From Maribellus sp. CM-23 (GTDB lineage Bacteria; Bacteroidota; Bacteroidia; Bacteroidales; Prolixibacteraceae), in NCBI RefSeq assembly GCF_021354595.1, contig NZ_JADWYJ010000001.1, forward strand, positions 1,465,446-1,529,445: a stretch of DNA of 64,000 nt, in the 5' to 3' direction. Position 1 is the first letter of the stretch; every line of letters begins with the position of its first letter. Below the pieces are notes generated by a model. The model searched no databases. It had not been told where the DNA came from and saw nothing but the letters and a program-made list of their open reading frames with translations. Shown one piece after another: positions 28,382 to 37,359 of the stretch. The position numbers were made by a program, and so were the translations under genes.

Positions 28382-30370
28382 ATGAGAAAAATAAAAAGTA
28401 ACCTGGAATACAGTAAAATTTTATTGTATTTAGTTTTGGCTGTAATTTCATCGCTGTATAGTTGCGAGAGCGGGGACGAGAACGAAGAACCGATAGATGA
28501 TTTTAATATACAGATTACCCTCCCGTCAACAATTGATGTGACCAAGGGCGGTGAATATGTTTTTACAGCGCAAGACGGAGGCGGACTAAAAACGTCCGAT
28601 TCATTCATCCTGGAGTCGGGTGGCATATCTTACGTTTGTCCTGTCACCGCTGTTTCGTCTACAGGCTTCACAGTGCAGATTTCCAATGAATGTAAAACCG
28701 GCACTTACAATGTTTCCGTTAAACGGGATGCACGAAAGAAGCCTGTTGGGAAGATATACATCAATATTGTTGATTTTTTGTTTACGCCGGACGAAGGCAC
28801 TACGGTATATGGCATCGTTAAATCGGCAGAGGGCGGCTTGAAAGGCGTCGTGGTTTCAGATGGTGTGGAAGTAACCACCACAGATGAACAAGGCATCTAT
28901 CAACTCAAGTCCGCAAAGAAAAGAAACTATGTCTTTATTTCTGTTCCGAGCAATTACGAGGCGCCTTCTTCGGGAGTGCTTCCTCAGTTCTTTCAAAAAT
29001 TAAAAGCCAGTGCCAACACCGTAGAACGGGTAGACTTTACGCTTCAGAAGGTTACCGGCCAGGATGCCTACAAAGTATTCATGCTGGGCGACATGCACCT
29101 TGCCGCCCGAACAAACGACCTTAGCCAGTTTTCGGCTTTTACCACCGACCTGAACACTTACATGAACGCCCACGCTTCTAAAAAAATGTATGCAATTGCC
29201 CTGGGGGACATGACCTGGGATTTGTACTGGTATTCAAACAACTTTGGCTTACCCGAATACCTGAACACCATAAACAGTCAGGTTAAAAATTTGCAGATAT
29301 TCCATACCATCGGCAACCACGACTACGATTATCAGGCGACTTCCGATTTTACCGCGGAACTCAAATACATGAACAACATTGCCCCTACCTATTACTCGTT
29401 TAATATAGGTGAGGTCCATTATGTTGTCATGGACGACATCGATTGCAGTGAGTATGACGGAACAACTTCCCGCAATTACAAAAAACTGACTTCTGCTGAA
29501 CAGTTGAGCTGGCTTGAAAAAGACCTCTCTTACATCGACAAGTCAACGCCTTTGGTTGTTGTGATGCACGCACAAGTATATTTACCTTCGGAAACTGCCG
29601 AATTTAAGATAGACCACGACATAACCAGCACCGAACAACTATTCAACATTCTGGATGGCTATAAAGTGCATTTTGTGACGGGGCATACACACAAGACTTT
29701 CAATGTTACGCCCCAGGATGCCATTACAGGCGGAAATGATTTCTATGAACATAACGCCGGAGCGGTTTGCGCCTCCTGGTGGTGGTCGGGTAACTTAACG
29801 CCGGGTGTTCACATCAGTCCTGACGGTACACCGGGCGGGTATTCGATTTGGGATGTTTCGGGGAAAGATTTGCAATATGTTTACAAGGCCACCGGATGGC
29901 CGGAGGATTACCAATTCCGGAGTTACGACCTGAACAATGTAAACTTTTCGCTGGCAGATGTTCCGCTGATGCCATCCTCGGTTCCTACTTCGGTTAAGAA
30001 TAAGTATATGCAGTATGTTGATGCCTACCCGGCAAACAACAATAACGAGGTGCTGATAAACATCTGGAACTGGAATCCGCGCTGGACGCTGACCGTAACT
30101 GACGAATCAGGAAAGAGTCTGACTCATGAAAAAGTCTGGGCATACGACCCGCTGCATATTGCCGCCCTTTCCGTGAAGCGCTTCAATTCGGCTAGTCTTA
30201 CGTCTACTCCCAGTTTTATTACCGATAAATTCACCCACTTCTTCAAGGTGAAAGCCGATAATGCAGACACGGACCTGACCATTACCGTCAAAGATGAATT
30301 TGGGCACATCTGGACAGAAAATATGCAACGCCCCAAAGTCTTCTCTACGGATGCTTATAAGACGAAATAA
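28382..30370 (+). CDS. Calcineurin-like metallophosphoesterase lipoprotein
   Basis: This 662-residue lipoprotein has lipobox SLYSC with Cys28. It carries an Ig-like N-terminal region (about 40-135), then a carboxypeptidase-regulatory-like domain (TTVYGIVKSAEGG near 140). The metallophosphoesterase core follows, with D237-x-H239 (GDMHLA), an ALGDMTWD segment, N312-H313 (GNHDYD) and H435-x-H437 (GHTHKT). A C-terminal metallophos-C domain closes it. It should cleave phosphomono- or diesters at the cell surface. It directly precedes SusC and SusD, suggesting that the substrate of this locus carries phosphate. Confidence 0.85.
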   Translation: MRKIKSNLEYSKILLYLVLAVISSLYSCESGDENEEPIDDFNIQITLPSTIDVTKGGEYVFTAQDGGGLKTSDSFILESGGISYVCPVTAVSSTGFTVQISNECKTGTYNVSVKRDARKKPVGKIYINIVDFLFTPDEGTTVYGIVKSAEGGLKGVVVSDGVEVTTTDEQGIYQLKSAKKRNYVFISVPSNYEAPSSGVLPQFFQKLKASANTVERVDFTLQKVTGQDAYKVFMLGDMHLAARTNDLSQFSAFTTDLNTYMNAHASKKMYAIALGDMTWDLYWYSNNFGLPEYLNTINSQVKNLQIFHTIGNHDYDYQATSDFTAELKYMNNIAPTYYSFNIGEVHYVVMDDIDCSEYDGTTSRNYKKLTSAEQLSWLEKDLSYIDKSTPLVVVMHAQVYLPSETAEFKIDHDITSTEQLFNILDGYKVHFVTGHTHKTFNVTPQDAITGGNDFYEHNAGAVCASWWWSGNLTPGVHISPDGTPGGYSIWDVSGKDLQYVYKATGWPEDYQFRSYDLNNVNFSLADVPLMPSSVPTSVKNKYMQYVDAYPANNNNEVLINIWNWNPRWTLTVTDESGKSLTHEKVWAYDPLHIAALSVKRFNSASLTSTPSFITDKFTHFFKVKADNADTDLTITVKDEFGHIWTENMQRPKVFSTDAYKTK

Positions 30371-30401
30371 AAATTATTCTAATTTAAATACCTATGAATC
30401 A

Positions 30402-33400
30402 ATGAAAGCGTTCAAATCTCTTATTTTGTTGCTAATACTATTTGTGGTGGAGGGCTTTTCGGTTCTTTCCGCCCAGAATAGAACGGTATCGGGAAAAGTT
30501 TTTGATACCCAGCAAGAAGCTCTTGTAGGAGTAACCATTCAACTCAGTGGCACCACTCAAGGTACGGTTACTGCTGCAGATGGATCTTTCAGTCTTCTGG
30601 TTCCATCAGAGGCTGTCGTTTTAAATATCTCTTATGTGGGCTACCTGACTCAAAAAGTCAATGTTGCCCCGGATCAAAAAGACATCAACGTTTACATGCA
30701 GGAAGACGTCATTTTAATGAATGAAACGGTGGTTATCGGTTATGGAACACAGAAAAAGGTTAACCTGACCGGCGCCGTGTCAACGGTAGAAAGCAAAGGG
30801 CTTGAAAACCGTGTATCCCATTCGCTGACGAATATGCTGCAAGGCTCTGTCTCGGGACTTAACATCACTACTTCTTCGGGCGTACCCGGCAGTTCGCCCA
30901 ACATCAATATCCGTGGTGTAACTTCCATTAACGGCGCTTCGCCCCTGGTACTGATCGACGGTGCAGTGGGCGACCTGAACCGCGTTAACCCAAACGACGT
31001 TGAATCAATTTCGGTTATCAAAGATGCTTCGGCTGCTGCCGTTTACGGTGCGCGTGCGGCTTTTGGGGTTATCCTGGTTACAACAAAATCGGGATCGGCG
31101 CAAGACAATAAAGCGACTGTCCGCTACAGCGGCCGCTATGGTTGGGAAAGCCCGACAACTTCCACTGATTATGAAACTACCGGATATTGGTCGGTTTATA
31201 CCATCAACAAGTTTTGGAAGGCCGACTCGGGAACGCTCTACGTCAACTATACCGACCGCGATATGCAGCAGCTATTAGCCCGTGTAAATGACAAGACAGA
31301 GAACCCCGATCGTCCTTGGGTAGTAGAAGAAGTAAGAAACGGACGGAATCAGTGGGTTTATTACGGCAACTACGACTGGTGGCACATGCAATACCGGGAT
31401 AGCCGCCCGGTGCAACAACACAATATATCCATCAATGGCGGAACGAAGGACATCAAGTATCTTGTATCGGGTGCGTATGATCGTCAGGAGGGTATCCTGA
31501 AAGTTCATCCTGATATTTTTAATAAATACAATTTGCGTTCAAAGATCGACTTCCGGATCAACAAGTGGGCGACGATGACAAATAACACCTCGTTCTACGC
31601 TTCGCAATATACTTTTCAGGGAGATGGCAGCGTAGAGAATACGCTTGCTTACGGCGCAAGGCATGCACTTGCAAATTTTCCGATGCAAAACCCTGACGGG
31701 TCATGGCTTTACAGCACCCCGTATCTGAACTATAAAGTAGGTAACGGCCGCCACATTATCCTTGGCGAAGGGTCGCACCGGAACGTAAACAGGGCATCTG
31801 ATTTATCTAACACGACCCGTCTTGTCCTCAATCCGATAAAACCATTGAAAATTACGGCCGACTTTACTTACCGCCAGTATCAGACACGTAACACAAGCCG
31901 TTCCAACAACATTTTTTACCGGGAATATCCGGATGCGCCACTTGGCTCGTATGCAACCGGCGCCGGTGCCAACCGGCTCGACGAATCGGTTAATACGCGC
32001 AATTACTACTCGACGAACGTATTTGCCAATTATACCCAAACCTTTGGCGAGCATAATCTGTCGGGTGTTGTTGGATTCAACTACGAAACCCTGAAACTGA
32101 AAAATCTTTCCGCATACGGTGAATATCTTTCTTCTTCAACGCTGGATGACTTAGACCTCGTGGGTCAAAATTCGGAGGGTCAAACCATCACTGGTGTAGG
32201 TGGCGGGCAGAATGAATACGCTTTGGCCGGCGTTTTCGCTCGTGTTAACTACGATTACAAGGGCCGTTATCTTCTTGAGGTCAGCGGTCGCTACGACGGA
32301 ACATCGCGTTTTGAAGCTGACAGTCGCTGGGGATGGTTCCCTTCGGCATCGGCAGGCTGGCGCATTTCGGAAGAGTCTTTCTTCGAATCGGCCAAAGGCA
32401 CCATCGACAACCTGAAGCTAAGAGCCTCTTTCGGAAGCCTGGGTAATCAGAATGTTTCTTCCTATTATGCCTATTTGCGCCTGGTTTCCATCAATGACTT
32501 CGCAGGATATTCATTCAACGAAGGCAGCACTATGGGTAAGTATTCGTCGCTGGGTTCCCCTGTGGCTTCCGACCTGACCTGGGAAACAGCAGCGCAATGG
32601 GACCTTGGGTTCGACCTCACTATGGCCAATAACCGACTGAACTTTACGGCCGACGTCTATATTCGCGATACCAAAAACATGTTGACCGACGGCATTGAAC
32701 TGCCGGCAGTGTACGGAGCTTCCGTTCCGAAAATGAATACGGCCGACTTGCGCACAAAAGGTTACGAGTTGTCTGCCTCGTGGAGGGACCAGCTGACTCT
32801 GGTAAACAAACCCCTGGAGTACAGCATTGGGGTTAATGTCAGCAACTACATGAGTACCATCACGAAATATGATAATGCCGACAAAACTTTTGCCAAGAGC
32901 TACTACGAAGGTATGCGCCTTGGAGAAATCTGGGGTTTTGTTACCGACGGACTGTATCAGAGCACCGAAGAAGCGCAGGCATATGCCGAAGAGGTTGATT
33001 TAAGTTATATCAACAACCGAATCACCGGCGGTTGGCAGGCGGGCGACCTTAAGTTTTTAGATCTTGACGGGGATAAAAAACTGGGAATCGGCAGCAATAG
33101 TGTTAACGATCCGGGCGACCGTAAGATTTTGGGCAACTCGCTTCCTAGTTTTTCTTACGGCATTAATACAAGTATTCGCTGGTATGGTTTCGATGCATCC
33201 GTATTCTTCCAGGGCACCGGAAATCATTACTGGTATCCTACCGGACAGTCAATGCCATTCTGGGGACCTTATTCGTATCCTTATCTCACTTATTTGCAGA
33301 AAGATTTTCTGAAAGATGTATGGGCAGAAGATAACCGGGATGCATACTTTACGCGACCGATGGCCTATTCAGCCACCTCTGGTCCTTTGAGCAAGGTCAA

Positions 33401-33665
33401 CGACCGTTATCTCCAGAACCTACGCTATCTGCGTTTAAAAAATCTAACCATCGGTTACACTATTCCGTCTGTTTTGACGAATAAAGTAGGCATTGATGCG
33501 CTTCGTTTCTATTTTTCGGGTGAAAACCTTTGCTATTGGTCGCCCCTTAAGAAACGTACGAAATACCTTGATCCCGAAGGAGCCATCGACAGAAGCGGCG
33601 CTTCCAACAACGCCTTCTATCCCTGGCAAAAGACCATTATGTTTGGTGTAGATATTACTTTTTAA
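30402..33665 (+). CDS. SusC/RagA-family TonB-linked outer membrane protein
   Basis: This 1087-residue outer membrane transporter has a signal peptide ending near LSAQ (about 24), a CarboxypepD-regulatory-like domain (about 27-105), a TonB box/plug region (GYGTQKKVNLTGAVS near 114, with the RGVTSINGASPLVLIDG plug segment), and a 22-strand barrel to the end. I chose ATG 30402, because the frame extends back into the previous gene. With SusD it imports glycan or other oligomers. It has no anti-sigma (FecR-like) extension partner in the window. Confidence 0.93.
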   Translation: MKAFKSLILLLILFVVEGFSVLSAQNRTVSGKVFDTQQEALVGVTIQLSGTTQGTVTAADGSFSLLVPSEAVVLNISYVGYLTQKVNVAPDQKDINVYMQEDVILMNETVVIGYGTQKKVNLTGAVSTVESKGLENRVSHSLTNMLQGSVSGLNITTSSGVPGSSPNINIRGVTSINGASPLVLIDGAVGDLNRVNPNDVESISVIKDASAAAVYGARAAFGVILVTTKSGSAQDNKATVRYSGRYGWESPTTSTDYETTGYWSVYTINKFWKADSGTLYVNYTDRDMQQLLARVNDKTENPDRPWVVEEVRNGRNQWVYYGNYDWWHMQYRDSRPVQQHNISINGGTKDIKYLVSGAYDRQEGILKVHPDIFNKYNLRSKIDFRINKWATMTNNTSFYASQYTFQGDGSVENTLAYGARHALANFPMQNPDGSWLYSTPYLNYKVGNGRHIILGEGSHRNVNRASDLSNTTRLVLNPIKPLKITADFTYRQYQTRNTSRSNNIFYREYPDAPLGSYATGAGANRLDESVNTRNYYSTNVFANYTQTFGEHNLSGVVGFNYETLKLKNLSAYGEYLSSSTLDDLDLVGQNSEGQTITGVGGGQNEYALAGVFARVNYDYKGRYLLEVSGRYDGTSRFEADSRWGWFPSASAGWRISEESFFESAKGTIDNLKLRASFGSLGNQNVSSYYAYLRLVSINDFAGYSFNEGSTMGKYSSLGSPVASDLTWETAAQWDLGFDLTMANNRLNFTADVYIRDTKNMLTDGIELPAVYGASVPKMNTADLRTKGYELSASWRDQLTLVNKPLEYSIGVNVSNYMSTITKYDNADKTFAKSYYEGMRLGEIWGFVTDGLYQSTEEAQAYAEEVDLSYINNRITGGWQAGDLKFLDLDGDKKLGIGSNSVNDPGDRKILGNSLPSFSYGINTSIRWYGFDASVFFQGTGNHYWYPTGQSMPFWGPYSYPYLTYLQKDFLKDVWAEDNRDAYFTRPMAYSATSGPLSKVNDRYLQNLRYLRLKNLTIGYTIPSVLTNKVGIDALRFYFSGENLCYWSPLKKRTKYLDPEGAIDRSGASNNAFYPWQKTIMFGVDITF

Positions 33666-33677
33666 CACGATTAAGCT

Positions 33678-35486
33678 ATGATTAAGATAAAACGTTTTAC
33701 TATAGTAGCCATGACATTGCTTATGGGGCTTTCGGCTTGTAATGATCTTCTTGACCTGAAGCCATTGAGCCAGATTTCTCAGGCGGATTATTTCCAGACG
33801 GAAACAGATCTTCAGCTCTTCAGCAACCCTTTCTACAATAACCTGCTGGACAAATCGCCCTACGATTTGCAGAGCGACCTTTATGTTTGCCAAAACCTGT
33901 CGGACATAATGTTGGGAGGCACCAAGCGTACCGTTCCCGCTTCGGGTGGAGGATGGTCGTGGACAGACCTACGCAGAATGAACACATTGATTGCCTATGC
34001 CGATCAATGCAAGGACGAGGATGCTGTTATTAAATATACGGCACTAACCCGCTTCTTCCGCGCTTTCTTCTATTTCGAGAAGATAAAACGCTTCGGCGAT
34101 GTGCCGTGGTACGAAGCTGAATTGGGTTCGGCAGATGAAGAGCTCTACAATGCCCGCGATTCGCGCGAATTTGTGATGACCAAAATGATTGAGGACATTG
34201 ATTACGCCATTGCCAATCTTCCCGACAAGGCAAAGGAAACAAGCAGTCCTTATCGTGTCAACAAATATGCAGCCATGGCCTTGAAAGCTCAGTTTTGCCT
34301 GTACGAAGGTACTTACCGGAAATATCACTCTATCAATCTGGACGGACACGACTACAAATATTATCTGGAACAAGCGGCAACAGCGGCGAAGAACTTAATG
34401 AATGATGGCGTATACAGTCTGTACAGCACCAATCATCCGGAAAGCGACTATCTGACGCTTTTTGCACAAGAAAATGCTGATCCGAACGAGTATATTCTCG
34501 CTATCAAATTCGACTACGGACTTAACATCTACCACAATGCTACAGCGCATACGCTGGTACCAACACAGGGACGGCCGGGACTGACCCGCAAGATGGTGAA
34601 TACTTACCTGAAAAAAGACGGTACGGCATTTACCAATCAGTCGGGCTGGCAGGAGATGTCGTTCATCGACGAAATGACAGACCGCGATCCCCGTCTGACC
34701 CAAAGCATCCGTACGCCGGGCTATACCCGCATCGGGCAAACAACAGTGCTGGCGCCCGACCTTTCAATAAGCGTTACCGGCTATCAGCCCATTAAGTTTG
34801 TACAGGATCCTAAAGCATCGGGTGGCAACGTAGATCGTAACGACCGTTCTACTTGCGACTTGCCGGTTTACCGCTATGCCGAAGTGCTCCTCAATTATGC
34901 CGAAGCAAAGGCAGAACTTGGCACCTTGATACAGGCCGACCTTGACGAATCAGTCAATCTGATCCGTCAGCGTGCAGGAATGCCAAACCTTGACATGAAC
35001 GCTGCCAACGCCAATCCCGACAGATACCTTTCTGACGCAGAAACAGGCTACCCAAATGTTACAGACGCAAACAAAGGCATCATCCTTGAAATCCGCCGTG
35101 AAAGGGGTATTGAACTGAATCAGGAAGGATTCCGCTTCGACGATCTGGTACGCTGGAAAGCCGGTTATTGCATCGACCAGTCTACTTACGGAATGTATTT
35201 CCCCGGTCCCGGAGCATACGACCTGAGTGGTGATGGACAGGCAGATGTTACGCTTTATGCCAATGGAACACCCAAACCTGACGTAACTTCCGGAATCGCA
35301 TATGAGATAGGAAACGAAATCATCCTTTCAGGAGGTAGTAAAGGTTACATTTACTATCATAAAAATATCGAACGCACTTCTTTTGACGAGGGGCGCGATT
35401 ATCTCTACCCGATTCCAATCAACGAGCGTTCGCTCAACCACAATCTTACGCAGAACCCGGGTTGGAATGACGGACTCTCTTTTTAA
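33678..35486 (+). CDS. SusD/RagB-family nutrient-binding lipoprotein
   Basis: This 602-residue lipoprotein has lipobox LSAC with Cys21 and the N-terminal DLLDLKPLSQISQADYF typical of SusD. A middle TPR-like region (RFFRAFFYFEKIKRFGDVPW) and the C-terminal RRERGIELNQEGFRFDDLVRW motif are present. It caps the SusC barrel and binds the substrate. It is 12 bases downstream of SusC and clearly in the same operon. Confidence 0.93.
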   Translation: MIKIKRFTIVAMTLLMGLSACNDLLDLKPLSQISQADYFQTETDLQLFSNPFYNNLLDKSPYDLQSDLYVCQNLSDIMLGGTKRTVPASGGGWSWTDLRRMNTLIAYADQCKDEDAVIKYTALTRFFRAFFYFEKIKRFGDVPWYEAELGSADEELYNARDSREFVMTKMIEDIDYAIANLPDKAKETSSPYRVNKYAAMALKAQFCLYEGTYRKYHSINLDGHDYKYYLEQAATAAKNLMNDGVYSLYSTNHPESDYLTLFAQENADPNEYILAIKFDYGLNIYHNATAHTLVPTQGRPGLTRKMVNTYLKKDGTAFTNQSGWQEMSFIDEMTDRDPRLTQSIRTPGYTRIGQTTVLAPDLSISVTGYQPIKFVQDPKASGGNVDRNDRSTCDLPVYRYAEVLLNYAEAKAELGTLIQADLDESVNLIRQRAGMPNLDMNAANANPDRYLSDAETGYPNVTDANKGIILEIRRERGIELNQEGFRFDDLVRWKAGYCIDQSTYGMYFPGPGAYDLSGDGQADVTLYANGTPKPDVTSGIAYEIGNEIILSGGSKGYIYYHKNIERTSFDEGRDYLYPIPINERSLNHNLTQNPGWNDGLSF

Positions 35487-35521
35487 CTGAAAAATGGTAA
35501 TTGATAAAAAATTGCAAAATC

Positions 35522-37024
35522 ATGAAACGTACAAATTATATCATCTTCTCTATCCTTCTGGTGTTTGCCAGCCTCTTACAGGGCTGCAACGATGAAGAGA
35601 GCGGACTGTCGAAGGCAGTTTTGGCGAGCGCCGGTACGCTGAATTTTGAAGCGACCGGAACATCGGAAAAGATCATCACCGTTTATGCTGATGCCGACTG
35701 GGTTACGGAAGTTCCCGAATGGGTAACAGTCACGCCCGTTTCCGGCACCGGAACAATGGATGTTACAATTACTGTAACGGAAAATATCCGCGGTGGCGCT
35801 GTTGACAATCCCCGCAAGGCTGCGCTTGTATTCAAGGGCGGCACACTGGCAAGCCGGGCCGAAGTGATAATTTCTCAGGATGGAGACAAATATCGCGACT
35901 GTGAGGAATATACACTGGCAGAATTGGCCGACTTGGAAAACGAAACGGTTGTTATTGTGCCGCAGGTTATCGTAACAGCAGTCACAACAAAAGGATTCAT
36001 TGTTAGCGACGGGACTGTAAATATCTTTATGCAAAGCTCTTCTGCTGTAAGCGTTGGCGACAACGTTTCGGTAAAAGGGACAAAGCTCTACGATACTCAT
36101 TCGCTTCCATACGTAGAATGCGACGAAGCGAACGTTAACTCTGCGGGTAGTACGGTAACCTATCCTGCCGCGACAGATATTACTGATGAGGTGGATACCT
36201 ACACTTCCACTTCGAGAACTTTTATTACGGTCAATGGCATATTGAATGGCAATAACGTAACAGTGGAAGGCGCTAATTATTCTGTTGCAATAACAGATGC
36301 TCCGGAAAATTTTGACCTTGCTCCGTTAAATGGCCATAAAGTAAAAGCTACTGGTTATTTTGCAGGCGTAGCCGCTCCTGTTATCAAGCTAAACGCTACT
36401 GCCATTGAAGACCTCGGAGTGGTGGAAATCATCTATTTTGCGGAGGATTTTGAGTGGTTGAACCCTTGGGCTGAAGCAAGCGCAGCCGGCCGGACAGTTG
36501 AAACGGACAACCTCGGCTCAACCGCCCCTCAGATATCGTCTTCGGCTACGGTTGTTGATGGCATTACAGCCAATGATGCTCTTCTCCAGGAAGGTTATCA
36601 ATTCCTGCGTGTTACACCCACGAGTACGGAAGCGGGCGAGTGTATCTATCTTCAGAACAATTACCTCAAGTTCGGTAAAACGGGCTATCAGGCTGGTATC
36701 GTTCTTCCAAAAATTGAAGACATTCCTGCTGGAGTAACAACCGCGCTGTCGTTCGACTGGTGTCCGATGCGCCAGGGATCAGGCAAAATTGATCCCGTCA
36801 ACCTGATCGTCATCGTTACGAATGGAAGCGAGGAAGTAACATTTGATGTGCCCGAATCGGGTTTCGAGACGGGTCATGTACTTGAATGGGTCAGAGCCGA
36901 AATAGAGCTCACTGGTGTTACGATCAACAACGACACCAAGATTACGATCCATGCGACTCAATGGCAGGTGTCTACAGCCAACCGCTGGTTCCTTGATAAT
37001 ATTAAACTCATAAAGGCTAATTGA
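35522..37024 (+). CDS. BACON-domain lipoprotein of the SusC/D locus
   Basis: This 500-residue lipoprotein has lipobox LLQGC with Cys22 from ATG 35522; the frame from 35501 adds seven residues without merit. Domain order: a BACON domain (about 30-115, ending RAEVIISQDG), an OB-fold-like region (about 120-210, with GFIVSDGTVNIFMQ), a second beta region, and a C-terminal jelly-roll-like sandwich (about 330-500). Proteins in this position bind substrate at the surface or help target it, analogous to SusE/F. It is the last gene before a terminator. Confidence 0.75.
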   Translation: MKRTNYIIFSILLVFASLLQGCNDEESGLSKAVLASAGTLNFEATGTSEKIITVYADADWVTEVPEWVTVTPVSGTGTMDVTITVTENIRGGAVDNPRKAALVFKGGTLASRAEVIISQDGDKYRDCEEYTLAELADLENETVVIVPQVIVTAVTTKGFIVSDGTVNIFMQSSSAVSVGDNVSVKGTKLYDTHSLPYVECDEANVNSAGSTVTYPAATDITDEVDTYTSTSRTFITVNGILNGNNVTVEGANYSVAITDAPENFDLAPLNGHKVKATGYFAGVAAPVIKLNATAIEDLGVVEIIYFAEDFEWLNPWAEASAAGRTVETDNLGSTAPQISSSATVVDGITANDALLQEGYQFLRVTPTSTEAGECIYLQNNYLKFGKTGYQAGIVLPKIEDIPAGVTTALSFDWCPMRQGSGKIDPVNLIVIVTNGSEEVTFDVPESGFETGHVLEWVRAEIELTGVTINNDTKITIHATQWQVSTANRWFLDNIKLIKAN

Positions 37025-37040
37025 TAAATTGCTGAATAAA

Positions 37041-37078
37041 TAGAAAGGCTGCCCGATATTTTTAGGGCGGCCTCTCTA
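37041..37078 (+). terminator. Terminator after the SusC/D operon
   Basis: TAGAAAGGCTGCCC (37041-37054) pairs with GGGCGGCCTCTCTA (37065-37078), with one G-T pair and one mismatch, followed by a T-rich stretch. It lies 17 bases after the stop. Confidence 0.7.
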
Positions 37079-37192
37079 TTATTCTTCCTTGGTTCCGCTT
37101 CTATTTTTATTCTTCTGAAAGCAAACTTCAAAAGAATGATTCGCGGAAACAACGTCTTGACGGATAGGGCACATTTTACAAACAGCACATTT

Positions 37193-37322
37193 TTATTTGG
37201 AAAAGATCCCCATAGTAGAAGAAGTCCTGAAGATTATTTCTGAAGCCAGGTACTTAGTCATCGAAACAGGGCCTGAAATCTTTACCGCCTTGCAAAAGCG
37301 ATCAAAAAATAAGGCAAAGTAA
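37193..37322 (+). pseudogene. Degenerate internal fragment of a glycerophosphodiester phosphodiesterase
   Basis: This stretch reads EKIPIVEEVLKIIS, then EARYLVIETGPEIFTALQK, before a frameshift and stop. It matches EKIPFVEEVLKIIPEDRYLVIEIKTGPEIFTALQK of the intact GDPD at 27422. At DNA level the similarity spans about 130 bases, with two residues deleted in frame (IK) and a one-base loss near 37306. Neither the catalytic start nor the end is present. It is therefore a remnant of a second, partly diverged GDPD gene. Confidence 0.8.
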
Positions 37323-37359
37323 AACAGCATAAATAAGTATCGTTTTAACAAAAACATTT

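Larger units (their letters stand above)
37025..37359 (+). other. Gene-free gap between the SusC/D operon and the sulfatase
   Basis: This 335-base gap holds a terminator at its left and a GDPD remnant at its right. Bases 37080-37190 show nothing I can name, and no insertion-sequence ends or target-site duplication were seen. Confidence 0.6.

Noticed and set aside
37025..37359. Insertion sequence around the GDPD remnant
   Set aside because: No inverted terminal repeats, target-site duplication or transposase frame.
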